Assembly: GCA_016713735.1 (NCBI GenBank)
Contig: JADJOP010000037.1
Location: 124,001 to 188,000 of the forward strand
DNA from: Bryobacterales bacterium
Lineage (GTDB): Bacteria > Acidobacteriota > Terriglobia > Bryobacterales > Bryobacteraceae
Direction: 5' to 3'
Length of the DNA stretch: 64,000 nt
Shown here: positions 32,840-41,800 of the stretch, piece after piece
How the letters are laid out: every line of letters begins with the position of its first letter
Numbering within the stretch: position 1 is the first letter of the stretch
Notes under the pieces: model-generated
What the model was told of the DNA's origin: nothing
The model's database searches: none
Seen by the model: only the letters and a program-made list of their open reading frames with translations
Translations under genes and position numbers: made by a program

Positions 32840-33382
32840 CTTCCGCCGCCGCCTCCGCCGCTCCCCTGACGACACCACCAGCCGTGCGGCCACCAGCAGC
32901 AGCAGGCTGAACTTGGCCAGATCCAAATACGAGTAGGTCCGCTCGTAATTCCAATATCCCCGCCGCTCATCGCGCATCTCGTCCACGTTGGCAAAGTCCA
33001 GCGCCCGCCCCAACTCGGTGATGCGCGGCATCACCAGAAAATGCTGCAGCGCCGTCAGCGCCAGCAAGGCCACCGCCACCCCCGTCATCAGCTTGTTCGC
33101 ATTGGTGGCAAACAGCAATACCACCAGCAGAAACCCGCCCAATACCAGTTGCGCAAATCCCCACTGGTAGAGCGACGACCGCACCTGCTCAGCCCCGTGA
33201 TAGCGCAGAAACACCCGTGCCCGCTCCACCCCAATGTCGTTCACCGCCTGCTCGCCCACGCGCGTCGTCGGCTTCAACGCCCGGTCCACCGTGTTGAACT
33301 GCTCCCGCACCATCCAGATCAGAAACAACCCGGCCCCCAACCAAATGCCGACCAGCAACATCGAGAATCGTCGCGAATGCAT
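32690..33382 (-). CDS. DUF4149-like four-helix membrane protein
   Basis: A protein of about 230 aa with four hydrophobic helices: FSMLLVGIWLGAGLFLIWMV, LVLGGFLLVVLLF, LMTGVAVALLALTALQ and FSLLLLVAARLVV, in the pattern of small DUF4149-type membrane proteins. The ATG at 33380-33382 is chosen over the longer frame to 33421. After the last helix an Arg run (RRRRRR) leads into 50 residues that are antisense to BMC-P copy 3, so the natural end may lie near 32840 and the overlap may be a further frame error. Function unknown. Confidence 0.6.
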   Translation of the reverse strand: MHSRRFSMLLVGIWLGAGLFLIWMVREQFNTVDRALKPTTRVGEQAVNDIGVERARVFLRYHGAEQVRSSLYQWGFAQLVLGGFLLVVLLFATNANKLMTGVAVALLALTALQHFLVMPRITELGRALDFANVDEMRDERRGYWNYERTYSYLDLAKFSLLLLVAARLVVSSGERRRRRRKSSELDMIDDAQNGHVDRRVRTSHRRHRGEALGGEEDEVADTGVDGVERD

Positions 33383-33732
33383 AGAGTCTCTAGTGTAACG
33401 CCCCGCCCCCTGCTCCTCCACCTTCCCCCACGCGGTTCCCCCCTGATCCTGCGTTCACTCCCCGGCCAACCTTCTTCTCACTTGTTATCAACCACTTCCT
33501 ACATCGTGGCGGAGGCAGGCAGCGGGCCCGGTCTATTGTGGTGTCGCGGGTGCACGGCGCAGGCCGGACCCGGCACAGGACAAGACGATGGACGATCCAT
33601 CATTCTGTTTCCGCCGCCTCCTGCTCTGTGGTTCTAACCCTCTCCCCGTAAGGGGATGAACTCTTGCGTTCACAGACGCATGTCAATCCGTAAACCGCCT
33701 GACAAATGGCTTGCCAGTTCACGGCCCATGTC

Positions 33733-33741
33733 TGCTATACT
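33733..33741 (+). promoter_or_regulatory. Extended -10 promoter for the CHAT gene
   Basis: TGCTATACT is an extended -10 box (TGn plus TATACT, five of six consensus bases). TTGCCA at 33711-33716 could be a weak -35 with 19-base spacing. Transcription would start at about 33748, inside the inverted repeat at 33743-33775. Confidence 0.55.
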
Positions 33742-33742
33742 T

Positions 33743-33775
33743 CTTAGGAGTACTCCTGATTAGGATACTCCTAAG
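33743..33775 (+). promoter_or_regulatory. Inverted repeat at the CHAT-gene transcription start (operator or leader hairpin)
   Basis: CTTAGGAGTA at 33743-33752 pairs perfectly with TACTCCTAAG at 33766-33775, and inner TCCT/AGGA also pair around GATT. Within it AGGAGTACTCCT is itself a 12-bp palindrome. Position at +1 of a good promoter suggests a repressor operator; as RNA it would form a stable 5' hairpin. Confidence 0.55.
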
Positions 33776-33818
33776 AACGCAGACTTCCGTTCTAACCCCT
33801 CGGATTCCGGGAACTTCG

Positions 33819-36294
33819 TTGGGACGTGGCATCTATTGTTGTCTGCTTGCCTTCCTTACCCTACCCCTCCTAGGGTCAGGTGTTGTTCGTCCCGCCGCAC
33901 GCCTGTCACTCCCCCCCGACATCATTGACGCTTGGCGCGATGCCGACCGGAATCTCCGCCAGGGACGCTACCTGGAAGTGAGCGCCACCTGCGAACGCCT
34001 TGCCGGCCGTGCTCACGAACTCGGCAATTACGAGGCTGAGTCCGAACTGCTTGCCACCTCCGCCGGAGCACAGTCCCTGCTCTTCCAGTACCGCCGCGCC
34101 ATGCAAACCTTCCTCCGCGCCCGCGAATGCGCCGAACGGGCCGCGCACCACTCGCTGGCAGCGATGATCTCGTTCAACCTCAGCAACGTTTACTTCCACC
34201 TCGGCGCCTGGCGCGAGTCGCAAACCGCACTGGCCGCACGCGCCGATCCGCTGACCCGCCTTTCGGCCAAGCCCGAATACCTGATTCCCTTCCACCTCCA
34301 CCGCGCCCGTCTGGCTGCCCGCATGGAGGGACTCGCCGCCGCCGGCCCCCACCTTGCCGCCGCCCTCCGCCAGGCCCGCTCCAGCGCCAACCCCAAACTT
34401 CTGGCCATGGTTTATGCCACCGCCGCTTTGGAATCCTATGGCGCCAACGATTGGGCCGCCGCCGAACGCGATGCCCGCCTCGCCATCAAGCTCCGCCGCG
34501 CCTCCGGCGATTCGTTCCTCTCCTCCAGCCTTCTCACCCTGTCGCGCATCCGCCTTAGCCAGGGCGACGCCCGTGAGGCTCTTTCCCTGGCCGAAGAGGC
34601 TGTGGGCGAACTCACCCGCCACGTCCCCCAGCGCCCTCTCTACCGTTTCTTCCAACACCGCGGCGAGGCCCTGGCCGCGCTCGGCCGCCTTCCCGAAGCC
34701 CGCCGCGACCTCATCGCCGCCGTCGAACACCTGCGCCCTCTTCGCCCGGAACTGCTCCAGTCCGAGGCCATCGGCCTGCATGCCGCCGCCTCCCATCAGG
34801 AGGTCTTTTCCTCGCTCACCGCCATCAGCAACCAGCTCTTCCTGGCCACCGGCAATCAGGATTACCTGGAGGAGGCCTTCGGCGCCGCCCTGGAAAACCG
34901 CGCCGTCGTCATGCGCTCCCTCATCGGCCGGCACGACGACCCCGACGCTGTTTACGCCGGCCACTTGGCCACGCTGCAGAAGGCCGAACTCAACGCCCTC
35001 CGTGAGGCTTCCCCCTCTGCCCTCGACGCCCTCTCAGCGGCCCGCCTGCAGATCGCCGAGTTCCAGCTTTCCTCCCACCCCGACCGCCCCAATCATCTCG
35101 CGCCCGCCTCTCTCAACCGCATCCTGGACACTCTCGCCCCCGATGCCGCCATCATCGTGCTCCAGGCCGGCCCCGGCCGCTCCTACGCCTGGACCCTCGC
35201 CCGCGGCCGCCTCCACCTCTCCATCCTGCCCCCCGAGTCGCAACTGCTCTCCCTCACCACGCGCCACCGACGCTTCCTCGAACAGGACTCCCCAGCCGCC
35301 GCCCAGGCCGGACATGCCCTCTACACCAGCCTCTTTTCCTCGCTCCCGCCCGCTGCGCGGCAGTGCCACCACTGGATGATCCTGCCGGACCGCTTTCTCT
35401 TCTCCATCCCCTACGCCGCCCTGGTCCCCACCTTCGTCGACGGCCAGCCCCGCTACCTCGTCGAGCAGGTGGCGCTCCAGATCAGCCCTTTCCTGGCGCC
35501 CCCGCAAGCCACCGCCGAGACGCCGGGCACTCTCTTCGGCCGCCTTCGGCGACCCCATCTATAACAACGCCGACTCCCGCGCCACCACCAGCGGTCCCTC
35601 CCCCTGGTTCACCCTGGCCTCCCGCTCTCCTTCCGGCCACGACGCCATCGCCCTCCCCCGCCTTCCCGGCACGGCCAAGGAAATCCGCACCGCCGCCGAG
35701 GCCTGGCACGGCCCGGCCCGTCTCCACCAGGGCAACCAAGTCACCCTCGCCCATCTCCGCCTCGCCCTCGACGCGCGGCCGCAGGTTGTCCACCTGGCCA
35801 CCCACCTCGTGCCCAGTCCGGCCGACCCCACTGAAAGCCGCCTCCTGCTCTCGCTCGACCCCTCCGGCCAGCCTGAGTTGCTCGACCCGGCCACCATTGC
35901 CACCCTCCACGCCTCCTGCTCCCTCATCGTCATGAGCGGCTGCAGCGCCGGCGCCGCCTCCACCATCGCCAGCGAAGGCCTCCTTGGCCTCTCCCGCGCC
36001 TGGCTCGCCGCCGGCGCCTCCTCCGTCCTCGCCACCCAGTGGCCCATGCCTGATGACTCAGGCGAGTTGTGGCATTCTTTTTATAGCGCCTGGCGTAGCT
36101 CCGCTCTGCCGCCAGGCTCGGCAAGGGCCGCTCAGGCCCTGCAATCCGCGCAACGGGATGCGATCGCCTCCCGTTCCTGGCGCGCCCGCCCACGTTATTG
36201 GGCGTCCTACTTCGTATTAGGAAGCCAATTTTTATATGGTCATCTCGATGTCAGCCAGTATGGCCGGCGACTTCCCCGACGATTGCCGCGTTGA
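33819..36294 (+). CDS. TPR-CHAT domain protease (one frameshift)
   Basis: A protein of about 824 aa. The TTG at 33819 begins a signal or membrane segment (YCCLLAFLTLPLLGSGVV); the open frame could start at TTG 33711, but a promoter lies between. Residues 50-400 are helical TPR-like repeats. The last 350 residues are a CHAT caspase-like peptidase: ILPDRFLFSIPYAAL, then, after the frame break, AFGDPIYN, the catalytic His in VVHLATH (about 35787-35807), and the catalytic Cys codon at 35941-35943 in MSGCSAGA, with SEGLLGLSRAWLAAGASSVLATQW. An extra G at 35538-35539 stops the first frame at 35564; the second runs to 36294. It is upstream of sigma and anti-sigma genes, which suggests proteolytic signalling. 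Confidence 0.82.
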
Positions 36295-36331
36295 ATCTGC
36301 GACCCAGAACCCGCAGAAGCAGGATCGCGCC

Positions 36332-36960
36332 ATGAACCCGCCGTCCACTCAACCACCGCCGGAGTCCTTCTCCCGGTGGACTGAACTCGTCGACCGCATC
36401 CAGCGCGGCGATCAATCCGGCATGGAGGAGCTCTACAAAGTCTTCTCACGCGGCATCCGCTACTACCTCTGCCGCCAGCTCGGCCCGCAGGAACTGGACG
36501 ACAAGGTGCACGACGCCTTCCTCATCGTTGTTCAGGCCATCCGCCGCGGCGAACTTCGCGAACCCGACCGCCTCATGGGCTTCGTCCGCACCGTCGTCCG
36601 CCGCCAGATCGCCGCCCACATCGACCATGCCGTCGCCGCCCGCCGCGACCAGATCGACCTGGAAGCCTCTCCGAAGATCTTCGACGCCGCGCAAAACCCC
36701 GAGGAAAACGCCATCGGCGACGAACGCGTCGCCATCATGCGCGAAATCCTCCACGAAACCTCCTCGCGCGACCGCGAGATCCTGACGCGCTTCTATCTCA
36801 AGGAACAGTCCCAGGAGCAGATCTGCTCGGAAATGGAGCTCTCGAAACCCAGTTCCGCCTCCTCAAATCGCGCGCCAAGGCACGCTTCGGCGAACTCGGC
36901 CGCAAGCGCCTCGCCTCGCGCCCCCTTTCCCGTCTCATCCGCGCCGTGACAGGAGAGTGA
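36332..36960 (+). CDS. RNA polymerase sigma-70 family factor, ECF-like (one frameshift)
   Basis: The ATG at 36332 follows AGGA at eight bases. The region-2 helix reads YKVFSRGIRYYLCRQLG with DKVHDAFLIVVQAIRRGEL, and region 4 begins SRDREILTRFYLKEQSQEQICSEMEL. The frame then goes wrong. One base added at about 36844 restores SETQFRLLKSRAKARFGELGR, the end of the region-4 helix-turn-helix, with a stop at 36958-36960. So the protein is about 209 aa. It lies 37 bases after the CHAT gene and before a zinc-finger anti-sigma gene, and probably directs transcription of a small regulon under their control. Confidence 0.88.
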
Positions 36961-37328
36961 GGATGCCCCCACACCGCTCGCGGCGCGCCATTGCCTCCCC
37001 GGCCGCCGCCCGCTCGTCCACGCACGCCTCTTCGGCGACCAGTTCGTCCGCGCACGCCTCGCCCACCTCGGGCCTCTCCGCCTGCGGCTCGCCCTCGTCC
37101 GCACTGCCCGCGCCTCCCCGCAACCGCGCGTTCCGGTCCCCATAAAGGGGTAATATCTGGCTGTCCTAGCGCCCGGCGTAGTTCGTTTGCTGGCTTTTTT
37201 TCTTATTCCTCTCTGAGAATTTCTAATTCCACCCCCCACCATTCTTGTGAGAAAGGGGTATGCCTGTGAGAACGTTGGGACAGGTTGAGATCGACAACCA
37301 AAAGTTGACCGACCCTTGGAGAAACCGT
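36961..37328. other. Gap between sigma and anti-sigma genes
   Basis: About 370 bases. Frames here (for example from the GTG at 36957) are Ser/Ala/Pro-rich low complexity with no family match. A T-rich stretch with seven T in a row lies near 37195-37203 and a possible second start, ATG 37260 with AAAGGGG before it, adds 23 residues to the anti-sigma protein. Confidence 0.5.
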
Positions 37329-37988
37329 ATGACAGTGCTGGATCACGGTCATCTGACTGAAGACGCCATTGAATCCTATTCATTGGGCCGGCTGCCCGAC
37401 CCCGAATCCGAAACCCTCGAAGAGCATGTCCTGCTGTGCGCCAGTTGCCAGGACCGCCTGCAACAAATGGATGAATTTATCGCCGCCTTCAAGGTGGCGT
37501 CGGCGAAAATGCGCCGCGAGCCGCTCAGTTCGGAATCCGAACTGCCCGCCGTGGAGCGGTTACGCCGCAAGCTGCTCACTCTCTGGCACGCCTTCACACC
37601 GGCCTACGCGCTGGGCACGGCCGTGGTTGCCGCGGCCCTTGTCGTCGCCGTCCTCCCCCGCAGCGCCGCCCCGCCCGCTGAGCCGGCGCTGATTGAGCTG
37701 AACGCTATGCGGGGAATGGTGCCGGTGGTGGCTCCCGCACCCAGCGGCGTTCCCCTGGCTCTCTCGCTCGACCTCACCGGACTTCCCCCGTCGGGCAAAC
37801 TTCGCGTCGAGCTTGCCGGCTCCAATGGCCAGTCGCTGTGGAGCACCACCGTCGCCCGCCCGGCCTCTGACAAGCTCTCCGTACGCCCGGACTTTCAGCC
37901 AGCCACCGGTCTCTATTGGGTCCGACTCTACGACAGTTCCGGCGACCAGCCCCTGCTACGCGAGTTTGGCCTCCGCCTCGGCAAGTAG
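37329..37988 (+). CDS. Zinc-finger (zf-HC2-type) transmembrane anti-sigma factor
   Basis: A 219-aa protein from ATG 37329, which has GGAG eight bases upstream; ATG 37260 is the longer choice. LTEDAIESYSLGRLPDPE leads to EEHVLLCASCQDRL, the H-x3-C-x2-C anti-sigma zinc finger at about residues 36-45. A single transmembrane helix follows (YALGTAVVAAALVVAVLP) and then a periplasmic beta-rich domain (LSLDLTGLPPSGKLRVELAG). It would hold the upstream sigma factor at the membrane until a signal releases it. The CHAT protease is a candidate for the release step. Confidence 0.85.
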   Translation: MTVLDHGHLTEDAIESYSLGRLPDPESETLEEHVLLCASCQDRLQQMDEFIAAFKVASAKMRREPLSSESELPAVERLRRKLLTLWHAFTPAYALGTAVVAAALVVAVLPRSAAPPAEPALIELNAMRGMVPVVAPAPSGVPLALSLDLTGLPPSGKLRVELAGSNGQSLWSTTVARPASDKLSVRPDFQPATGLYWVRLYDSSGDQPLLREFGLRLGK

Positions 37989-38089
37989 ACCCCGGCCCCT
38001 GGCCGGCATTCGCCGCGCCGTACCCGTTCCTCGAGCCTGAATCACGGCCTCTCGCGCCTTGGCAGCGCAGGCGGTGCGTCTGGCGGCGC

Positions 38090-38776
38090 TTAGAACTCCC
38101 GCCGCTTCAGCCGCGCCACATTAAACTTCGCCGTGTCGGCCACCGCCATCACGGCCATCACGCCGGCCTGCACCGGATCGGTCACCACCAGGTCCGCCGC
38201 CTCCGGCACACTGCCGGCCATATTCAAACTGATCACCAGCAGGCCCTGCGCCCGCACCTCGCGCACCGCCGTCTCAATCTCGCCGCCCATCAGCGATCCG
38301 GCCAACACCAGCGCCCGCGCCCGAGGCAACCGCGCCACGCCGCGCACGGCCTCGGCCAGCGACTGCTCGCCCACCAGCGGAATCGTGTCCACCGAGATGT
38401 GCTCGCCGCGGATGTTATGCCGGTCGGCTTCGGAAATCGCCCCGATCGCCACCTGCCCCACCTGCGCCCCGCCGCCCATGATGATGATCCGCTTGCCGTA
38501 GATCTTCATGAGGCTCTTCTCGCGCCTCACCTCGCGCACCGCCTCAAGCCCGCGCAACTCCTCCACCAGCGCCTCGCCGCTGCCCGGCAACTCCAGCTCA
38601 AACGACACTCGCGTCGTGTCGCCCTCAATCGCCACAATCTCCACCGACGTGATGTCGCCCTCATGCCGCGCGATCGTGCCGGTCAACTGCGCCAGCACGC
38701 CCGTGCCCGAGCGCGCCCGCACCAGCAGCGCTATGCGTTCACCCACACGCCACCTCGCTCCCTGTCCCGGAGACAT
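38090..38776 (-). CDS. ACT domain - DUF5612 protein
   Basis: A 228-aa protein. Residues 10-90 are an ACT domain (ALLVRARSGTGVLAQLTGTIARHEGDITSVEIV, broken as SGTGVLAQLTG and HEGDITSVEI). Residues 95-228 match what I recall of DUF5612: IYGKRIIIMGGGAQVGQVAIGAI in pieces, ISVDTIPLVGE, LVLAGSLMGGEI and TDPVQAGVMAVMAVADTA. DUF5612 is best known from methanogenic archaea, where it is uncharacterised. A GTG at residue 11 with GGAGCGAGG upstream is an alternative start. It is monocistronic and converges with the anti-sigma gene. Possibly an amino-acid-sensing regulator. Confidence 0.8.
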   Translation of the reverse strand: MSPGQGARWRVGERIALLVRARSGTGVLAQLTGTIARHEGDITSVEIVAIEGDTTRVSFELELPGSGEALVEELRGLEAVREVRREKSLMKIYGKRIIIMGGGAQVGQVAIGAISEADRHNIRGEHISVDTIPLVGEQSLAEAVRGVARLPRARALVLAGSLMGGEIETAVREVRAQGLLVISLNMAGSVPEAADLVVTDPVQAGVMAVMAVADTAKFNVARLKRREF

Positions 38777-38847
38777 ACTCCCGCACGCCGATTGAGCTCG
38801 TCACGTCCCTCAGGATAACTGCTTCCTTGAGCCCCCTCCAAGTGGAC

Positions 38848-41800
38848 TTACTGGCCAGAACTCTGCGCCGCCGCCTCCTGGCCGCAGAAATTGAGAAACG
38901 CACCCATCACAGAGTTACGATCCTCGCCGGACCGCAGCGCCAGGAACGGGAAGCCGAAGAACGCCGTACGGTAAATCCCGTTGTCCCGCGAAACGCCCGC
39001 CGTGCCGGCCGCGCCGTAGCGGAACAGCACCGTCGTCCCGGCTGCTTGCGATGCCAGGATGCTGTAGCTTTTCTTCGACACATTCCCCAGGCCCGAATCG
39101 TCGAACCGCAGCGGAAGCAAACCAAGCCCGCTGAACCCAGGCACTTTCAACCCGGCCCCATTCACCTGAGTCGCCGCGACGTCCGCCGTGGACCCGCTGA
39201 TCCCCAGGTAGCTCTGTGCAAAGGTGGTCACGCCACGATCGAAGAGATACTGCGGACTGCTCAACAGCAGACACCCGCCACCATCCAGGTAGACACTCAG
39301 GCTGGTCTCCGCCGCCGGACTTGGTCCAATCGCCGGCGCATCCGGCCCGGCGCCCTTTGCCGCGCCCGTATACCAGATCACGCGGCCATAGTTCTTCAGA
39401 ACCTCCGCGTCCGGCTCGCCATTACTCTGTACTTTCCACAGGTCCGCCGCCCCCGCGTTCAGCGCATTCAGAACCGAGCCATATTCCCGCGACAGTTGAC
39501 CATCATCGGACCCGTCCACCAGAAGGATGTCCGTACTGAACTTCGCCTGGCACCTGATGTTGGAAGTCATCGTCACCATCCCATCCAGGCAGTCCGGACT
39601 GCCGTCCCAGCCAACGAACACACTTCCGCGCGGCGCCACCGCCGTCAAATGCACCACCGCTACAACGCCCGCCTGATCCGAGCAGGCGGCCTGCGGACAA
39701 TCGAGCCCCTTCAGGGCGGTGATCTCGAGCCCCTGCACGTCGCCGGCAATTTTCGGAGCCCCCGGCGCAACACCGTACTTCTCCACGGTGAGCGAATACT
39801 TGGTGCCCAGGGGCACGAACATCGCGCTGCAGGAAACATCGCTGTCGCCAACGGTCACGCTGATCTGCCTGGAGAGGCCGCCGTTTTCGTCCCAGCAATC
39901 CTGATCGCCGTACCAGCGTACGAACTGAAAACCCTCCAACGCCGCCGCTGTCAATGTCGCCGTCCTCGGCTCCGTCGGAACCCCGTAGGTGTGCGTGCAC
40001 ACCGGGCCGCAGTTGATCCCATCTTGCACGGAACTCGTCACCACGCCGCCTGGCGCTGTCACCTCGAGCAGATTCGCCGTCTTATCGAACCGCGCCGTGC
40101 AGGCTTTGCTCGCGTTCATCGTGACCTTGCCGTCCTCGCAGTCGGGATCGCCGCTGAATCCCCGAAACGTCGAATTCGGTCCCGTCGTGAATTTCAAGTC
40201 AACTTGCGTATCCGTGCGATAGAAGGTGCATTGCTGCGGCGTTACACAGCCCGTGCCCACCGGGTCCGCGGTGAGCGTACCTTTCCCGTCACCCTTCCTG
40301 GTCAGATCCAGCGTGGGCATCGCCCGGAAGACCGCAACCGCATTCAGGTCGGCCGAAATGGGCATCTCGCATCTCGCCAAATCGCCGCACCCCGCCGCGC
40401 CCCCTGCCCAATGGTCGAACTCCGAACGGGTATTCGGCGTTGCGGTCAAAGTCAGAATTCTGTCCGCCAAATAGTAAGTGCCGTTGTACTGGGAATCCGG
40501 CGCCGGACTGACGGCAGCCGTTCCCGCGCCCAGACCGGCCGGATCCGTGCTCGTGCGATCCAAAGTGAACTTCACCAGCGGACGCGCCTTCGGTTCCACC
40601 GTCGTCACCAGCAAACCGTTACTAGGACCCCACAGCCGGCAGTTGTCCGCGCCGTCATTGATCCCGCGAACGCTGATGTAATATTCGCCGGACGGCAAAA
40701 TATTCCTCGGCGTATAGACGGGACTTGAAACAACATCCGCCATCAGCGGCACACCCTTGGCATCGGCTACCGTCACTTCATAACCCGAGGTGTTCGGCGT
40801 CGCTGGCCAGTAGACGGTCGGCTTGCCCTCGGAAATTTTATAGGTGAATCCATCGGGACGCGGCGGCATGGCGCAGAGGCTCCGTACCGACGTAATAGAA
40901 TCGCCGTTATTGCCCGTCAGCGCAGGCTGCTGCTTTTTCCAGTTCAGGTTTGCAAACTTCGAGCCTTGGTAGCCTTCATCCTTGAACGCATCCCAGTTGT
41001 TGTTGGAAATCAGCGCCGAGGAAGCCTTGTCGTTGAACGAACGTGGCAATGTGCAATCGCCCACCAGCCCGATTATGTTGCCGATCTTGCTAAAGAAACC
41101 GCACTTTCCGTTATCTCTGGGCAACTTCGCACAGACTTCGTACGAATCGCCGCAGGATTTACTCAGGTCGGGATTCGACTTGATGGAGTTCACCATTCGC
41201 CCGTTGTATGAGAGATTCTCGAACAGGGAGATGCCCTGTTCCGGCAGAACACGCATGGAGGCGACCGGCAAAAGGTCCGCGTCGCTTCCTTGGAAAGAGT
41301 AGTTGCCATCCTTAAAGTAAGGAATTGCATGTTTACCCACGGTGTAGATCAGTGGCGTTCCGCCCCCGAACTCAACTTTTGTGTAAATCAGCCAGCTTCC
41401 GGACAGCACCTCCATTTCCTTCACTTTCGCCCCGCCCCATTCCACGCCCAGGGCCGCCCCGCTTTCCAAACGCCCCGGCCCCCAAGGCGGGCTCGACAAC
41501 AGTTTCAAGTCGGCCAATCCCCGCCCGCGGTAAATCACGGAATTTCCCCGCACATCGGTCAGCTTGATCGCACCGTATGAGGGCGCGGCATTGGCATAAT
41601 TCGCATAGAGACGGTTGCACTCGCCAACACCTTCCGGGCAATCGATTGGCTCGTTCTCGCTTTCCGAAACGCAATAGATGACAGGCTCGCCCTTTTCGGT
41701 GACATTGATGCCGCTGCCCGGTTGGCAAGAGCCGGTCAACTGGGTATAAAAACTGTTCTTCGGAGTGTCCGAACTCCTTGCTCCGTCACTCAGCCGCCCG

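Larger units (their letters stand above)
33383..33818. other. Intergenic region upstream of the CHAT gene
   Basis: No gene is supported here. TCCCC GTAA GGGGA near 33641-33656 is a small hairpin. Near the right end lie an extended -10 promoter and a strong inverted repeat, described separately. Part of the region is open in the CHAT frame from a TTG at 33711 but reads as regulatory DNA. Confidence 0.5.

Noticed and set aside
36957..37145. Frame after the sigma gene
   Set aside because: Starts within the sigma stop region and is Ser/Ala/Pro low complexity.
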